From Vanilla planifolia (taxonomy: Eukaryota > Streptophyta > Magnoliopsida > Asparagales > Orchidaceae), in the NCBI GenBank assembly GCA_023846275.1, contig CM043874.1, forward strand, positions 24,649,630-24,713,629: a DNA stretch of 64,000 nt, in the 5' to 3' direction. The notes beneath the pieces were generated by a model. That model was not told the origin of the DNA and searched no databases. It saw only the letters and a list, made by a program, of their open reading frames with translations. The position numbers and the translations under genes are program-made. Shown one piece after another: positions 1 to 14,022 of the stretch (position 1 is the stretch's first letter; the number at the start of each line of letters is the position of its first letter).

Positions 1-3000
1 AGAGCATGCCCCTATGCAAATATTTTAGATTTTGAAAATAATTATATATTAGGATAAATCATGATGAAACTAATCCAATGGTGGTTCAATTGTAATTTTT
101 AGAGGTAGTATAAAGGTATTATGAATTTTAGAAGGAAAATATTAGAAAATAAAATAATTAAGATGAAGAAAAATATAATAAAGCTTTTTTCTATCTTAAT
201 TTCCAATGTTAACTACCTCACGTCTCTTTTCCCTTATTCCCTTATAAGCTATAGCAAATAATTTTATTAAAATTCATAATATAAAAAGAATTATAATGCT
301 CTTCCAAAATATGTGCATTAATTAATAACAAGAGAAAAAATTATTTCAAATAAATAAATATAGTCATTAAAAATACTTTGAAATTGATTTATCTCCCTAT
401 TCAACTCATTCTCATTTATCATCATCTCCTAAACTTCTTTATTGTTCAATATCATGAAAACATAAAAAAATAAAATAATAAACCATGATGATATTTTACT
501 TGCTATCATAAATATATTGCTTAGTGTGTAATCTTTTCAAAAATCCTCTTTTTTAAGTAATAGGATTAAAATATATTGATTTATTATCAAAATATAATTT
601 GACATTCATAAGTAACAAAGTAATACATCTTAACCAAGAAAAGGAAAACCATGAATATAAAAATGTCTTCATTCCTCTAAATGCTTTAATATGAAATAAA
701 ATTAACTACTATTGATGGTAATATATTTGTGTTATCTTTTTTTTAATTCATACCAATCATAAAGAAAAAAAAATGAAGATATAAACCAAACTTAATTTAT
801 TCAAATAATTTTTTCTTTGCAACACACTCATAGTACATGTCTTAATTTATAAAGATATCTACACAATATTCATATTCAAATGTTGCTAGTTTCAAATATG
901 GGTTCAAAATAAAGATCATTTGAATGCATTCTAGTTTGTGATATACTATGTGAATAGGCATTACAAGTATGAGATACAACTCATGAAACCTCCTTCTTAA
1001 TGAGATATTACTCCTCAAATGGACCCAACATAGCTCATTATAATAAGGTTATGAAGAAGTAAAAGCTTTACTTTTAGGTCATTCAATGCACTTTCAATCA
1101 AAGAAAGGTAGTTTAGTATCTTTTGCAAATCAATATTCTCATTTTTAAGAAATAAATTTCTTTTTTCAAAGACTTTGAAATTGAAAAATGTTCATTTAAC
1201 AAATTCGTAATTTGTTATATTTCAAACCCATACCAATGTTACCTCACCACTGTATGCTTAACTATGAAGTTCTAGTGAGATTTGTTAAAAGCCGCCAATT
1301 TTGTTAGTAAAACTAAATTTGCATCACTTTTAAAAACTTGTTTCCATTTTTAAATGTCTCACAAAAGTTTGGAAACTAGACAATTTAGACATGATAAGAA
1401 TATTCATTTTTATGCTTTTATTATCTAATAACAAATATGCAAAATTTAGTATATAACTTATAAAATTAACATATTAATTTTGAACATAATAAATTTCATA
1501 CCTTAGCATGTCCTATTACAATGTTGAAAGAGCCTTGACAAACGAATGTCTCATCTTGACTTGACTCCTTTCTACTTGATGCACTTTCATTTTTGTTACT
1601 CTAAGTGGCCTCCATTATCTTCATTTTTTATTTACTTTTCTCTTTTATTTCTTAAGTTTGGGACACTCTTTTTAAACATATTAGCATATTATATTCATAA
1701 CATGCTATTTATTTCTTCTTTCCTTCCTTTAATGTCTTTGTGGCCTTTTCTTTGAAAATGTTAGGGAAAATGAGGAAAAAAGTTTACTGCATAAATCTCA
1801 CTATCTTTCTCATTTGTAGACTCAATTGTCTCTAATAAAATTGCCCCTTCAACTTTTGAAGGCTCGATTTGTTAATCTTTCTTCGTTACTACTAGCCAAC
1901 TCCATCTCAATTGTGAGAAGATCACTAAAAAGTTCATCCAACTAAAAACCTGATAGAACCTATCCTATTCTAGCAATAATACAAATAGAACATTTGCAAT
2001 TGACAAATCCATACAAATACTAGACCAACAATAAATAACATTTGTATAGTATATGTTGATCTAATAATCATACCCTTAATAAATTTGAAACAAATAGCCC
2101 ACAATGCAAAATATTTATGACATTTGAGTTTCAATTGCATTGAGTGCTTCTCCTCAATGGTTTACTCTACTAGAGCCCATTACATATATGAATTCTTGAT
2201 TCATTAGTACTCATATAGATCTTGTATATCTTTTAATACTCTAAATGCATGCCCTTAATGCAAATACATAATTGATTCTTCTAATGGAGGTAGAATTCTC
2301 CTTTAAAAAGAGGTAGACATAGTGAATAAGTCCATTCACTTAGTTAAAAAATTGTTGTTTAACACGTGTGCAAATTTTGTCCTTTATATCCCCTCATTTC
2401 AAACTAGTTGAAGTAGAAGCTACAATCAAAAAAGCAATTAGAGTCAAGCAGGAAGGAATGTAAACAGAAACACCAACAATGGTCATCTTGAATGACTGAA
2501 GTAGGAAAGATCATACAATTATTTAATTGTTATTACATGTGAGTTATTACAATCTATGTGTTGCCATTCTAATGGTAGCCTATGGGGGAAAAGTTTTCTC
2601 TAATTGCTTCTTTATTGATGTCCTATGCGCTCTACATAGCTCTCCAATATGTATTAAATCTCTAAGAATTTACAAAGGTTAACTAGCGGTGATTATTGAC
2701 AAGGCCAAAATTGCCAAATTGACTGCCCCTTTCAAATTTACCATACTTGCAAATTTTGGCAAGGGCATTCAAGTATTGATAAAGATATGGTCTCTGATTT
2801 AGAATCACTATAGCATAAACTTCAACACCATTATGATATTTAAGCACTAAAACTCTTTAGTGAAGAGCACATGAGAGAGCAATGGTCTCTAAATTTAAAA
2901 TCCAAACTAAGGAGTTCACTCTTGTGCAAAGTTGAAGGATGAGAAAAAATGGAAGATGATGTAAGAAAAACCAACTAGCTTGAAAGACGACATAAGAAGT

Positions 3001-3240
3001 TCTCGTGTTATACAAATTGTAGTTAACACTAGTTCTAATGAATAATTTCCTAATTTTAAATATTAGGCTACTAGCAAAGAGTTAACAAGATGATTAGTTA
3101 ATATTATAAAAATGCATAATGTTAGACTAGTTGCCTTGTTGGAACATATGTCTTCTATGGATAAGATATAATAATTAACAATTAAACTCCATTTTTAGTA
3201 ATACCAATTGGTCAAACAAGATATGTATTCTCTAAAAATA
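1..3240. other. AT-rich intergenic DNA, no supported gene
   Basis: This stretch is very AT-rich and stop-rich in all frames. The only open frame of note, 69 codons near 1.55 kb, resembles nothing I know. A weak hint of retrotransposon gag on the minus strand at about 1.03-1.96 kb is listed separately. No RNA gene, promoter or terminal repeat could be recognised. Confidence 0.6.
1030..1960 (-). mobile_element. possible decayed copia (SIRE-like) gag remnant
   Basis: Read on the minus strand, about 1.96-1.86 kb gives a broken peptide containing LFSDLLTIEMELASSNEER, like the end of the UBN2-type gag domain of plant copia elements. Lower coordinates give an acidic/serine stretch (about 1.60-1.55 kb) and then a Leu/Asn/Lys-rich coiled-coil-like stretch (about 1.19-1.08 kb). 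That order matches the C-terminal half of SIRE-type gag polyproteins. There are stops throughout and no zinc knuckle that I can identify. This is an inference from the order of weak similarities, and it could be chance in AT-rich DNA. Confidence 0.25.
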
Positions 3241-3329
3241 AGTCTTTAGTTATAATATTGACAATGATGAGAAAACATTTATCCATCTCTTTGTCAAATA
3301 TCAAGTTTGGATTTCTAAAACTAGTTGTA

Positions 3330-3730
3330 CTTTCATTTATGCTAAAAGCATAGCATCTGATAGAAGAATATTGTGGTCAAGCCTTTTGCACATTATTAAC
3401 AACTTTTCAAGTCTATGGATGGTGGGTGGTGATTTCAATGAAATCACATCTTTTGATGGGTACAAAGGATCTTTTACTATTAAATTGAAACCAATGTAAG
3501 AATTTGTTGATTACATAAATCTTCATCATCTTAAACATTTACTTTTCTCAAGTTCTTCCATTAAATGGGCAAGAAAATAAAATAGTCGATAGGTATGGAA
3601 AAGATTAGATAGGGTTTTAGTTAATCAGAAATGGATAGATCTACTTCCAACCTTTATAATTCATCACCTTACCAAAATTGGATAGGATCAAGCATCCCTT
3701 CTATTGAATTTCATCAAAGACACTCCTTTA
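3330..3730 (+). pseudogene. LINE endonuclease domain fragment
   Basis: Translation gives ASDRRILWSSL followed by a hydrophobic stretch and VGGDFNEI, where the Asp and Asn correspond to the catalytic GDFN motif of APE-like LINE endonucleases. About 60 codons later comes WKRLDRVLVNQKW, and then a block at about 3,660-3,700 where the usual SDH motif is expected but the sequence reads GxDQA. The final catalytic His therefore appears lost. Stops interrupt the frame at several points, so no protein can be made. The context is immediately upstream of the RT of the same element. Confidence 0.75.
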
Positions 3731-4214
3731 AGACCTAAATAATTTACATTTTTAAACATGTGGTTGAATCACCTTACATTTATGTAAACAATGAAGAATA
3801 ATTAAAATTTTCCTATAAACTATTATATGATGAAGGCCTTTGATTTTCCTCAAAGATTGGAACAAATCTATTTTTTCAAACATCTTTGATGTTATCAAAT
3901 TAGCTAATGATGAAGTGAACAACAAAGAAGTCCTCTTTTAAGAAAGCCCAAATGAGAACTTGATGAAAGACGTAGATTTTGATATTATTGTTTAATACAA
4001 GTTTTGAACAAACTGGAATTATGAGAAATAAAAAGCTAGAATTATGTCTTAAGTAATGAGAATGACATACAAAATTCTTCTATTTAGAAGTGAACAATCA
4101 TAAGAAATAGATTAAACATTTCATGTATTAAGGACTCATATGGTACATGGGTCAACTAAGAGAACAAAATCTTTTGAAGTCCTCTTCAATAATTGAAAAT
4201 GAAAATATGCTTTA

Positions 4215-5154
4215 TTGCATCCCTTCCCAATTAACAAAAGAGAAAAACAAAAGTTTCATGCAAGATATCACTATGAACTAAAAGAGATAAGTTTTAACAT
4301 GGATTTAGATAGTGCTCCAGGCCCAGACAATTTCAATGATAGATTCTTCATTTATTATTCAGATTTAGTATCCAATGATTTTTTGAATGTGTCCATAGAT
4401 TTTTTAAATGATACTCCAATTCTTAAATGGATTTCCGACACAAACATTATACTAATTCCTAAATCTAATAATCTAGAAATATTTGTTGATTTTAAACTAA
4501 TTAATCTTTATACTTTCATAGAAAAAACAATCATTAAGCTCATGGTAGAATGAATACAATGAATTTTAAATAGATTGATCTCTCTAATATAAAGTTGTTT
4601 CATAAAAGGTAGAGATATTATCATTAACATTTTATTGGCATAGAAATTACTATATTCTTTTAACAAAAGAACAAAAAGTGACAATTATAGTGTCAAGCTA
4701 GACCTTGGGAATCCTTTTGATAAAATATCATGAGAATTTCCTTGCAAGATACTCTCTAAATTAAATTTTGATAAGTAGCTTGTTAAGGTACTTACCAATT
4801 ATCTATATAATACATGGATATCAAATAACTATTAATGGATCACCAATTGCATTCTTTCAACCTTCAAGTGATCTTAAAAAAGGCAATCCTTTGTCTCCTA
4901 TCATTTTCATCTTATTTATTGGGTTTTACAATGAAGTCTTAATATTTTTTGCTCAAAAGTGAATGTTACTATATAGACAACCTAGATCATGTTCACTTAT
5001 CATTCACCAAGCTTATGCAGACAATATATTTATCTTTAATAGAGGATATCTAAAAACTATTGTAATCTTAACAAGTTCTTACAACTTTTCCAATGTTTTG
5101 ATGGGCATCTTAATTAACCAAATAAGAGCAAGGTCATCTACAATAATAAAATGA
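4215..5154 (+). pseudogene. LINE reverse transcriptase fragments
   Basis: Three consecutive pieces of a LINE reverse transcriptase are visible. The first (4,215-4,553) holds SAPGPDNFNDRFF, the start of the RT fingers. A block at about 4,597-4,640 reads FIKGRDIIINILLA. The second open piece (4,768-4,962) contains DLKKGNPLSPIIFIL, equivalent to the RQGDPLSPxLF motif. The third (4,963-5,154) contains AYADNIFIF, the catalytic YADD box with its second Asp replaced by Asn (codons at about 5,014-5,025). With that change and the stops between pieces, the enzyme is dead. Confidence 0.85.
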
Positions 5155-5470
5155 GTATAGTCTTAGTAAATCAAAATTTCAAGAGGTTAGGATTTAATTT
5201 ACAAACCTTCCTATGACTTATTTGGGCTATTAACTATACATGAGTCATAAGAAAGTAGCTTCCATCAATTTATTGATAAAATTCAAAACATATTGGCTGG
5301 GTGAAAAAAGTAGATGTTATCTATGGGGAGTAGACTCATTCTTGTCAAGCATGTACTCTCCTCAATTCCATTTTGTACTTAATGGCTAGCAACCTACCCA
5401 ATGCTATTTTATGATAGATTGAAAAGAGAATGAACCAATTTATGTGGAGTGATATTGAAGGTAAACTACC

Positions 5471-8400
5471 GCAACATCTCACTACTTAGGCCTCGCACCT
5501 CTCCTCATAGATCGGAGCCCTGATAAATTAGCACTTAGAGTTCTTATTATAATTAACCTCTAAATCTTAATAAGACTAAATAAAATAATGAAAATTTTAT
5601 TCATGCAAATATCATCATTTTCAAAACATAAGCCTTCATTTTTATAAAGAGCATAAACATAAAAGATAAAATTAAAAAAAGAAAATAAAAATGTATAATT
5701 TCTGGTCAAATGTTGTTACGAAACATCTTTCTTAAAAGATTCCATTTTGGTTTAAAAATTCTATTTTTAAAAAGTTGTTGCCAATATTGTAGTCAAAATT
5801 ATTACCAAATAGCTTTCTAAAAAGTTACATTTTTGGTTCAGTACCATTTGGGTTTGTTTGGGTTATCATAGGTCAAATCTAGGTCGATGTGTCATGGATC
5901 AAGTTAGGGGTCAATGCAACATCAACAGATTTGTGTGTCTATGTGGGTCTCATGAATTGTTTCTCTAACAATGTCAATGGATATGAGTGATTTCGCTTGT
6001 CACATGAAATGTGTTACTGACTGATTGATATAATGTAGTCACAAATCTGAGATCTAGAATGGGCCTAGAAGACCCCTTTTATTAAGGCCCCACCGAATTA
6101 TATACTTAATCAATTAAAAAAAATTAAAGATTTTCTATAAATTTAAAATCATTTGAGGATGTTAAACCTTAGATAGAGATATGATGGTGTGAAAAAATAT
6201 CAAATATTAACTAGTTTAAAAACATAAACAAAATCACTAGTATAATATAATATAAAGACATGTATAAAAATATGTAAAATTTTAAACTAAAGTTTTATCA
6301 TACTTTTAGTTACTCATCCTATACCAAGCACTACTCACTCTCAAAACTCTAAAGTGTGATCCCCTCTGATGGCATCAGAATCCCTAACTTATGATATAGT
6401 GGATGTATGAATTGTAAAATAAATACTAATAAGATTTAGATCTCTTTAGATAAATCAAACAAGATAACCAAAATAAAGAAATACCATAATAAAAAGGTAA
6501 GAAAAATGAATAAAATAGAATTCATACCTTAGACTATAATGATAAAGCACATGTATTAATTTGAAATTTTGCCAAATTTTAGTTGTATTAAAAATAATCT
6601 AGATAAATGCAAGTTTTCTTATTCATTCTAGATATTAATATTTTATATAATTATTAAACCAAATTCTTTTTATATCATTATCATCCTTAGATCCAAGAAT
6701 TATACCAATAAGTGACTTATAGTTTACATCTATCCCAACTATTCAGATAATATTAGACATATGTCTATTTTAAAGATCGATTTCCTATAATCTCACACAT
6801 ATGACATAGTGACACTAGACAGGTATGGTACCTACATCACTAAAAATAATTATAATTTTAATAACTTTCTTTCTATCCTCTTTTCATGAGACTTAGTATG
6901 ACATTTGCTATAGCCACACCAAGTGTCACATTCATCAACACTAATTTTTCTTTCTTATTTAATCCATATACATATTTACTAACCTTATTATCTTTTCATG
7001 TATATGTAGATCATTCCAATACCATACAATATAAAAGAAAATAAACAAATGCTTATAATACCACTTTCAAAAGTATAAAGTTACATACATACTTGCAATG
7101 AAAATAAAAGACCATGTAGTAATTATTACATTTGGTATAATTAAATTATTACACCACTTTATATCATCTAAGAAGTTATAAATATTCATAATCTAGCACA
7201 ATAAGTACTTCCTAATTTATGCCTATTTCATGAAGCTCACATGTTTACTTGAGTTCCTAAGTGTTCATTTAGCACACCTAAAATTATTGGTGCCAAATGT
7301 AGGCTAATCCACCATCATAAACTCAGTAAGCATAATAATATTATCATCACATGCGAATCATTATATAAATTATGTCATGTCACATGCAAGGTCATGATTA
7401 AATATAATCATCTACAACAAGTTGTATCATTTATGAGCATAAATAAAAACATATTCATTTTACTTGAGCTGCCTTTTTATTTAATAACACTTGCTTAAGA
7501 GTTCTTTCCTTTTGATCAAGTGTTTGCCTTATGATGATCAACATCCTTATGCACCCTTCCTTCTTGGGTAACCAATCAAGATTAAGGCCATTTCAATAAT
7601 TTCTTAATCATTTATCAATTCTTTGTCTTATCAAATAGGTATATGATAATTTCCTTTATGTTGTATTTGCAAACCTTGTTATTTGCTTTTCATATAAGCT
7701 TCTAAGTTCATTCTTTTGCATGGCACCTTACCATTTGTCTCACAAACTATTTTCCTTCTTTCTTAATCATCAAAGCTCAATACACATTACACATCCAATT
7801 TATTTGAATGGTGTAAATTAGTAATTTCTATATTTAGATTACTTTGCTTACATTTCACTTGTCAATAGACCTCTTGCTCATTCATGACATATATATCTAA
7901 TCATTCAAGTAATACATAGATAAATGCTTCTATGTATCCATACAATAAATGCAAAAAATCATCAATTTATGCATAGCTATTATTGTAACCTAGGTACAAT
8001 ATTTTGAAGTAATACAACATTACATCATGTCGTGTATGTTTAAGTCTATACAAATAATATAGCATTACAACATACATACACAAAAATACACTATGCAAAA
8101 TGCCCACTTATATAATAGAAAATTTTGTATTCAATCTCCTGTGCTTCCTTTCTTATTAGCATATACAGAGCATAGATTACATTTCTTTCATATATTTGAT
8201 GCATGTGCTCTATTATGTTAAATTGCATTAGTAGAGCTCTATTTAACCAACTAGATCTAAAGCATTTTTAGGCTAATTGGATGATCTATCAACCTATTTG
8301 ATAATCTAATCCTTCTTATCAAACTATCTGATGTATGTTTGATGAGCATCTAATCTATATGATCACTTCATTTGACTTACCATCCACTGGGTCTTGGGGT

Positions 8401-11400
8401 CCTATTAGATTGTTTGTTGTTTCCATTGGACCGTCTTATCGACATCCATTGAATCATTTGATGATGATCTACTAGATATCAAGTGCTTGGAGCATATTCC
8501 TCTCCCATTATCTTTTTCTTGCTAGAAACCCATTGGACCATTCACCCACTTTTTTGGATCATTCAAAACTTAACAATCATTTGTTGAACTATGTAACTCA
8601 TGTCGAATAAAAACTTAGGATTAATTCTTATTCTTATTGGACCATCTAATTACCTTCAATTGGACCTTTCCATACTCATCAATCGACCATCAAACCGTTT
8701 AATGAGTGACCAATAGAGACTTTGATTCCATTGCTATTTTATTAGATCATCTAATCCATTGATTGACTTTCCAATAATTACTTACATCTATAAGTTTACT
8801 TACAACCATATAAAATCTTCACAAGAATTTTGTTACACTATCTCAGTAATTCCAAGGGTTATAGATTCAAGTTTTAACTCTCACGTATTGCCTTTTCATA
8901 CATTGAACTCTTGAACTTCACTAAACCCCCTTCTAATCCAAAGGTAGATTTACAGTAAAGGCTTACCTCATTTTCTTAATAAGACCTTCTCCATGAATCT
9001 TCCTTGAATCGAGCTATTTTGAAGTTTCCTTGAAATCCTTTCTTATTCCTTCTTCTCCCTTTCCTATGTATGGCTACCATAAGAAACATTGGATTCCTTC
9101 TCTCTTTCCTTCATTTGTAGCTAGGTTGAAACATATGTTTTAGAGGAAAAAAGCAAAGATTATTTGGATTTCTTCACCATCATGCTTTCTCAAGTCTACT
9201 CATCTTTCCTTTAAGTAAGTAGAATAAAGTAATGAAGAAGAGAGAGCAAAGAAATTAAAGGAAAGAAGAACACTAATTTCTAAGAAAAAGATCAATGGAG
9301 GTGATTCTTGGACTTTTTCTCAAATTTATATACTTCAAAAGTCCCAACTACCCTAAGCTTCTTTATTAAAATGCAATGCAAACTTTAGAGGTTGTAATTT
9401 AGTCATTGGAGCTTATTTTGTCATAACACATCTATGGCTATTAAGGTTAACTACTAAGGTAACCTACCAATATTCAATACTTTTCTTCACACATTTTCTT
9501 TATGAATAAATATTTAGTTCATTAGGTAAAGTTGTTGGTCCATTTTTCATACAAAAGCTTACTAGGTCCTTATCATTTGCATTAAGATTTCTAATATTAA
9601 CTTAACACATATGCATGACATCTTAGCTTTTGGATAGGCCTCGTTTCCAAAGGAAACAAGTCCTACTCAAAATTTCCACTTCTTTGTTCATATCATAATG
9701 ATATTGAGGTTAGAGACCAGTTCATCCCAAGGTTCGTGTCAAGTGGACCAAGCATTGTTATGAAATGGTAACTCCTTCTTTTAAAGTTGAGAAGACTTAG
9801 TTGTGAATGTGGATCAAAGATAAAAACCTTAAATAAAGAAAGGATAAGAAGTTGTTATTGATCCTTAAGTATGAAAAGGCATGTATGGTTGAATCAAGGA
9901 ATGGCATCTACTCCACTATCAATTCATTAACAACACTTAAAAATCATCATGTCAAGCTCTTTGCCCCCAATTATCAAATATTTTAATTATAATATTCACT
10001 ACTTCCATGCCTCGAGGCTATGTGACCCACTTAGAAAGTTTTATGAACCACATTATAATCAAACCAGATAATAACTATCTGTCAATTATCTTAAAATCAT
10101 GGTTTCTTCTTAATTGATAGTTTTCAATATAAAAATATTATTTAGTCTTTTTTGCCTTTACCATTCTCTCTCATAAATCCTTAAGCCATGACTACAAATT
10201 AAGTCCTTTCTAAAAGGTTTAGATATCACAATAACAAGTATTAAGCTTATTTAATTTTTATTTAAATTATATTAATTATGGTTCACATTAATTGAATTTT
10301 TACATTCATGATATTTTAGAGTTCATTATCTCAAAAGGTAACGCAATATTGAGTAAGAGCATAAGTATTTTGGTCAATTGGTTTTTGAATTTAAAATTAA
10401 TTTTTCTAAAATAATATCATAAAAATTTGGTATAAAAATGTCATATGCTCATCAAAAAAGTTAAAAACTAAATTTAGTTTTTACAAGATTGATTTTAATG
10501 AAAAGCTTCAATTTACTAGAAATTTTATTAACTTTTGGATGCCTTTTGATGTTTATTTTTAATTTAAAAAGAGGTGCTCATAAAATATTTCTATAGAAAA
10601 ATATTACTTCTAAATTATTTTTAAAAAATATAGGTTCAAAATTATTTTAAATTATTTTGTCATATTTTTTTATTTTCCAAATTACTAGAAAATGAATAAT
10701 AAATTAACATTTAAGAGCATTTGAGAAATATTTGTAATGGCTTTACTACAACTACTATACAATTTATGAGCATTTAACTTAGTAACAAAAATCTAGACTA
10801 TATAATCAAGATTGAGTGATTTATGAGTCCTTTGTAGGATCAGAAGATCACCAAGTTTAACCTAAAAATAGATGGATCGAACATGTAATCTCTCTTCCAA
10901 GGAATGAATCTAGAGTGCAATTAGTTTGTTAGACATGGGTGATAGTAAGCTATATTATACCAAACTTTTTAGTTTAACTATAGTAAGTAGCACATTTGTA
11001 AAGATTATAATTAAGGGAAACCCAACTATTGTTGTTGTAGTTTTACATGGAGTGACGGTAATTTAACCAGTTAATAAAGCACTTATATGCATATTTTTAT
11101 TTTTGCATCAGTTGTTTTGTTGCAATTTAATTTATTAATCTTGATTTAGTCTTAATGTAATGATTTTATACAAAAATAACTATGAAATTCTTTTCTTGTA
11201 TCACAGTTTTCATAAATGGTATCAAAACTTGAAGTAGCAGATGAGTAAAGTTGGAAGCAATGATTCTACTCTTTTTCTTTATAAAAATTAGCTAGATTTT
11301 TATTAATTTCATAACTTGATTACAAATTATCTCATTTTCTATGTTAATTCTTTGTTAACTATTCAAGAGTATATGTAGATAAAACATTGTTGAAGTTTTC

Positions 11401-12250
11401 TAATAAAGCTTGTGAAAATTATATGGGTCTAATTATGATGTGAAGATGAAATGCCCTGATACACTGTTGTTAGTTGTTGTATATATCTGATGCACCTATT
11501 CATATCGTTGGAGTGTTAAGTTGTGCCATTGCTAAAGAGACCAATCATATTTGTTCAATATGAATATTAATTGAGACCATTTGATATTAGTTTTGAAATG
11601 TCTAACTCGTGTTCATATTTGAATCTTGTATCAGTTTGTTCACCTTAGTGACTAAATCATTTTAATATGAATGCATCACAAGAGTAGTCCAAGCATGCTT
11701 GTAAGAGTAAGAACATATTTGTTTGCTATTTTGTGTGGTCCTTTGAACTAGTTTGAACATCCATAGGCTACACATTATGACAATATCCAATTCCTCCTGA
11801 TGTAGTGTTATGATTTGAAGGGATGCTACATCATAATAGTATTGTAAGTTGATAGTGCTTATTTATTACATACTTTTCAAATCTAATTATTAAAGCCGTA
11901 CAAAGATAATCATGCTTTGAGATGAAAAGCATTCACTATCCAAGCTAGACATATCATAGTTGTCTAATTATTCTACATTGTATAATTGTACTATCATGGT
12001 TTTTGTCATGCATAAATAGTAACTCTCAATAGTAGAAGTACTTGTTTGATGTAAATTGTCATATTTATCTAATGTGTAATTTGTTAGACTTCCTTATAAA
12101 CTATTGTGAGCTAGGTTGTAAATGATTTCCCTAACTTATGAAAGCAATAATCGTATTGTACAAAAAGTAAAAGAAACTCAAATAGCTTAATTTTGACCTC
12201 TTGTAGATAGGAAACATTTTTAACATTTTAAATGTCATTCCTTGTATGAT
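5471..12250. other. AT-rich intergenic DNA, no supported gene
   Basis: I see no coding similarity in either strand. The text at about 6.3-9.6 kb has the look of LTR-like or other non-coding repeat sequence on the minus strand, but no second copy or terminal repeat was found in the window to prove it. A TATA-like string near 9,325 is not tied to any gene. Around 8,270-8,760 short motifs related to GACCATCTAAT recur. Confidence 0.5.
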
Positions 12251-12259
12251 CTTCAAATG

Positions 12260-12990
12260 TATGGAACCTATAATTTCTCCATGTTGATAAGGGCTTTGCT
12301 TTGGTCTGGAATTGAATGTCCATCTTATATATGAGATAAATTCGTTTTTGCAGCTAACTTAGCCAGATTTCTAACCACCTTATTGGTTTCTTTGTATATT
12401 ATACTCTAGTATACATTTAGTAAACTAGTTTTCTTACTAATTTACAACATGTCATTTGTTAACTTCCATTTGATATTCAATCTATTTTGAATTAGATTAT
12501 AAAGCATACTACATTCCACTTCAATATATAAATTGTTGATTTATAATTGTAGTTACGAATATTTAAGAATGGCTATTGCCTCAACTTCAAGTATTGTCTG
12601 ATTTATTTCAATTATAAAAAAGCTATAATTAATTCTTCTAAATGGTTTTTTTATAATTCCACCTCTAGCAACACCATAGTTGATACTTAAATTTTTACTA
12701 GCAATATTCAACTCCATCCAATTCATAGATAGAGGGGACCATCTTATTGCTTCCACTTCTCCTTCCTGAATTATTATGAATTGAGGTAAGATTTCTAACA
12801 ACACTTATTTGATATCTTCCTAGAAAGTTTGAATGAGGGAAAAATAGTTAAAAATGAAATAGTACTTCTCTTTAATATTATAGATAATATTTGTTGCTAC
12901 TTAATTTAATTAATCATAAATCTTAGCATTCCTAGCTTTCTAAATGTTTTAGCATATTATAATGGGCAATGTGAGTATAACCTCTCTTAT
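12260..12990 (-). mobile_element. RNase H-like 3' domain of a LINE, minus strand
   Basis: An 83-codon open piece (12,804-12,553) reads AIRWSPLSMNWMELNIASKN and continues to a GGIIKKPF-like block and a LEVEAIAIL end. These match the start of the RNase H-like domain (RVT_3 family) at the C-terminus of plant LINE ORF2. Further along the minus strand (12,552-12,260), in broken frames, the second half follows, including YKETNKVVRNLAKLAAKTN at about 12,400-12,345, where the active-site region near the family's conserved Asp of VADALA has become VVRNLA. Just upstream (about 12,990-12,870) an ARNAKI block matches the connector before this domain. It is an independent, older LINE from the one at 3.25-5.47 kb. 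Confidence 0.75.
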
Positions 12991-14022
12991 TATTGAACTC
13001 ATTTAGGCCATGAGGGCATTTCGAAGCAAGTTAAAAGTTGAGTTTTCTTAGGTTATTTAGGAATGATAATAAGTTATTCAATAGCCTCTATATTAAGATT
13101 GACATCTTTAAAGGCATTTGGCACTCCATATGTGTCATCTAAATTTTTTAATTTCTTCTTTAGATCTCAATTTCTCCTAGGTAAACTATGTGCTAAATTT
13201 CCCATCACATACCAAAAAACATATCAAGGAATTTATTAACTTAGACCACTTTGCATGCTTTTTAGTCAAGCTTTTAGCCCTCTACATGTAAAAAAATGAT
13301 TTGAATTTTATTCTTAAAGCATTCGATAACTGATCCACCTACCATGTTGTTGGACCACAAAGAACTGTTTAGTAAATTCTAATTGAGTTTTACATAAAAA
13401 AGCTTCCATCGTATCCTCTAGTTTCTTAAAACCAAGATCACTATCCTTTCGAGGAAAACTAATTTTATTTTAAGAAGTCTAGTAATTCTAATGATTCTCC
13501 TAAACTATATGACATCACCTTTCTATTACCACTGTATAATGATTTTTTTTCACATTGTTGTTTCTTTTACTTCATCAATTTTCTTTATTTCATCATTTTC
13601 TTACTCTTTATGATTCAATTTTTTAAGTGTTTTGAACTACCTTTGTATGTAATTACTTTGCTACTCTAGTTTTTTATAAGACTTGGTAAAGTCTTTTAGT
13701 GCTTTTAATTTATGCCCATATAACATTTACCTTGTTCTTTCATTTTCATAAGATAAGTTTATTCTACCCCTTTCTGAGTACCTTGTATCTGTAAGAGATT
13801 TTGGGCCTGTCATAACATATAAAGGAAGTCCATAAGCATATTGTAGAAAAAATAAATTTCAGTAATGAGTAGTATAAGAGATTAACTTATGCACTCTACT
13901 GGCATAAATAATTTTTAGAAGGAGATTACATGATAATTTGAACTAAGTCAGAAAGGTTCTTATCAAGGATGTGTAGAAATTACATGGAAGAGGCCTCAAT
14001 TTATTCTGAATCTTAAAAAAGT
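12991..14022. other. degenerate DNA between LINE remnant and copia LTR
   Basis: This probably continues the minus-strand LINE upstream of its RNase H domain, up to the point where the copia LTR begins. Apart from the short ARNAKI-type connector noted in the adjoining feature, I could not align any convincing RT motif. No gene is supported. Confidence 0.4.

Larger units (their letters stand above)
3250..5470 (+). mobile_element. L1-like LINE (non-LTR retrotransposon), degenerate
   Basis: This is a non-LTR retrotransposon on the plus strand, broken by many stops and frameshifts. It shows the plant L1 order. An apurinic-type endonuclease comes first, with VGGDFNEI at about 3,421-3,444 and a later RLDRVLVNQKW block at about 3,604. 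The reverse transcriptase follows, and then a C-terminal block reading MLSMGSRLILVKHVLSSIP at about 5,315, typical of the region after the RT in plant LINEs. No poly-A tail or target-site duplication was found. The 5' end, including any ORF1, is not recognisable. It is an old, inactive copy. Confidence 0.85.
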
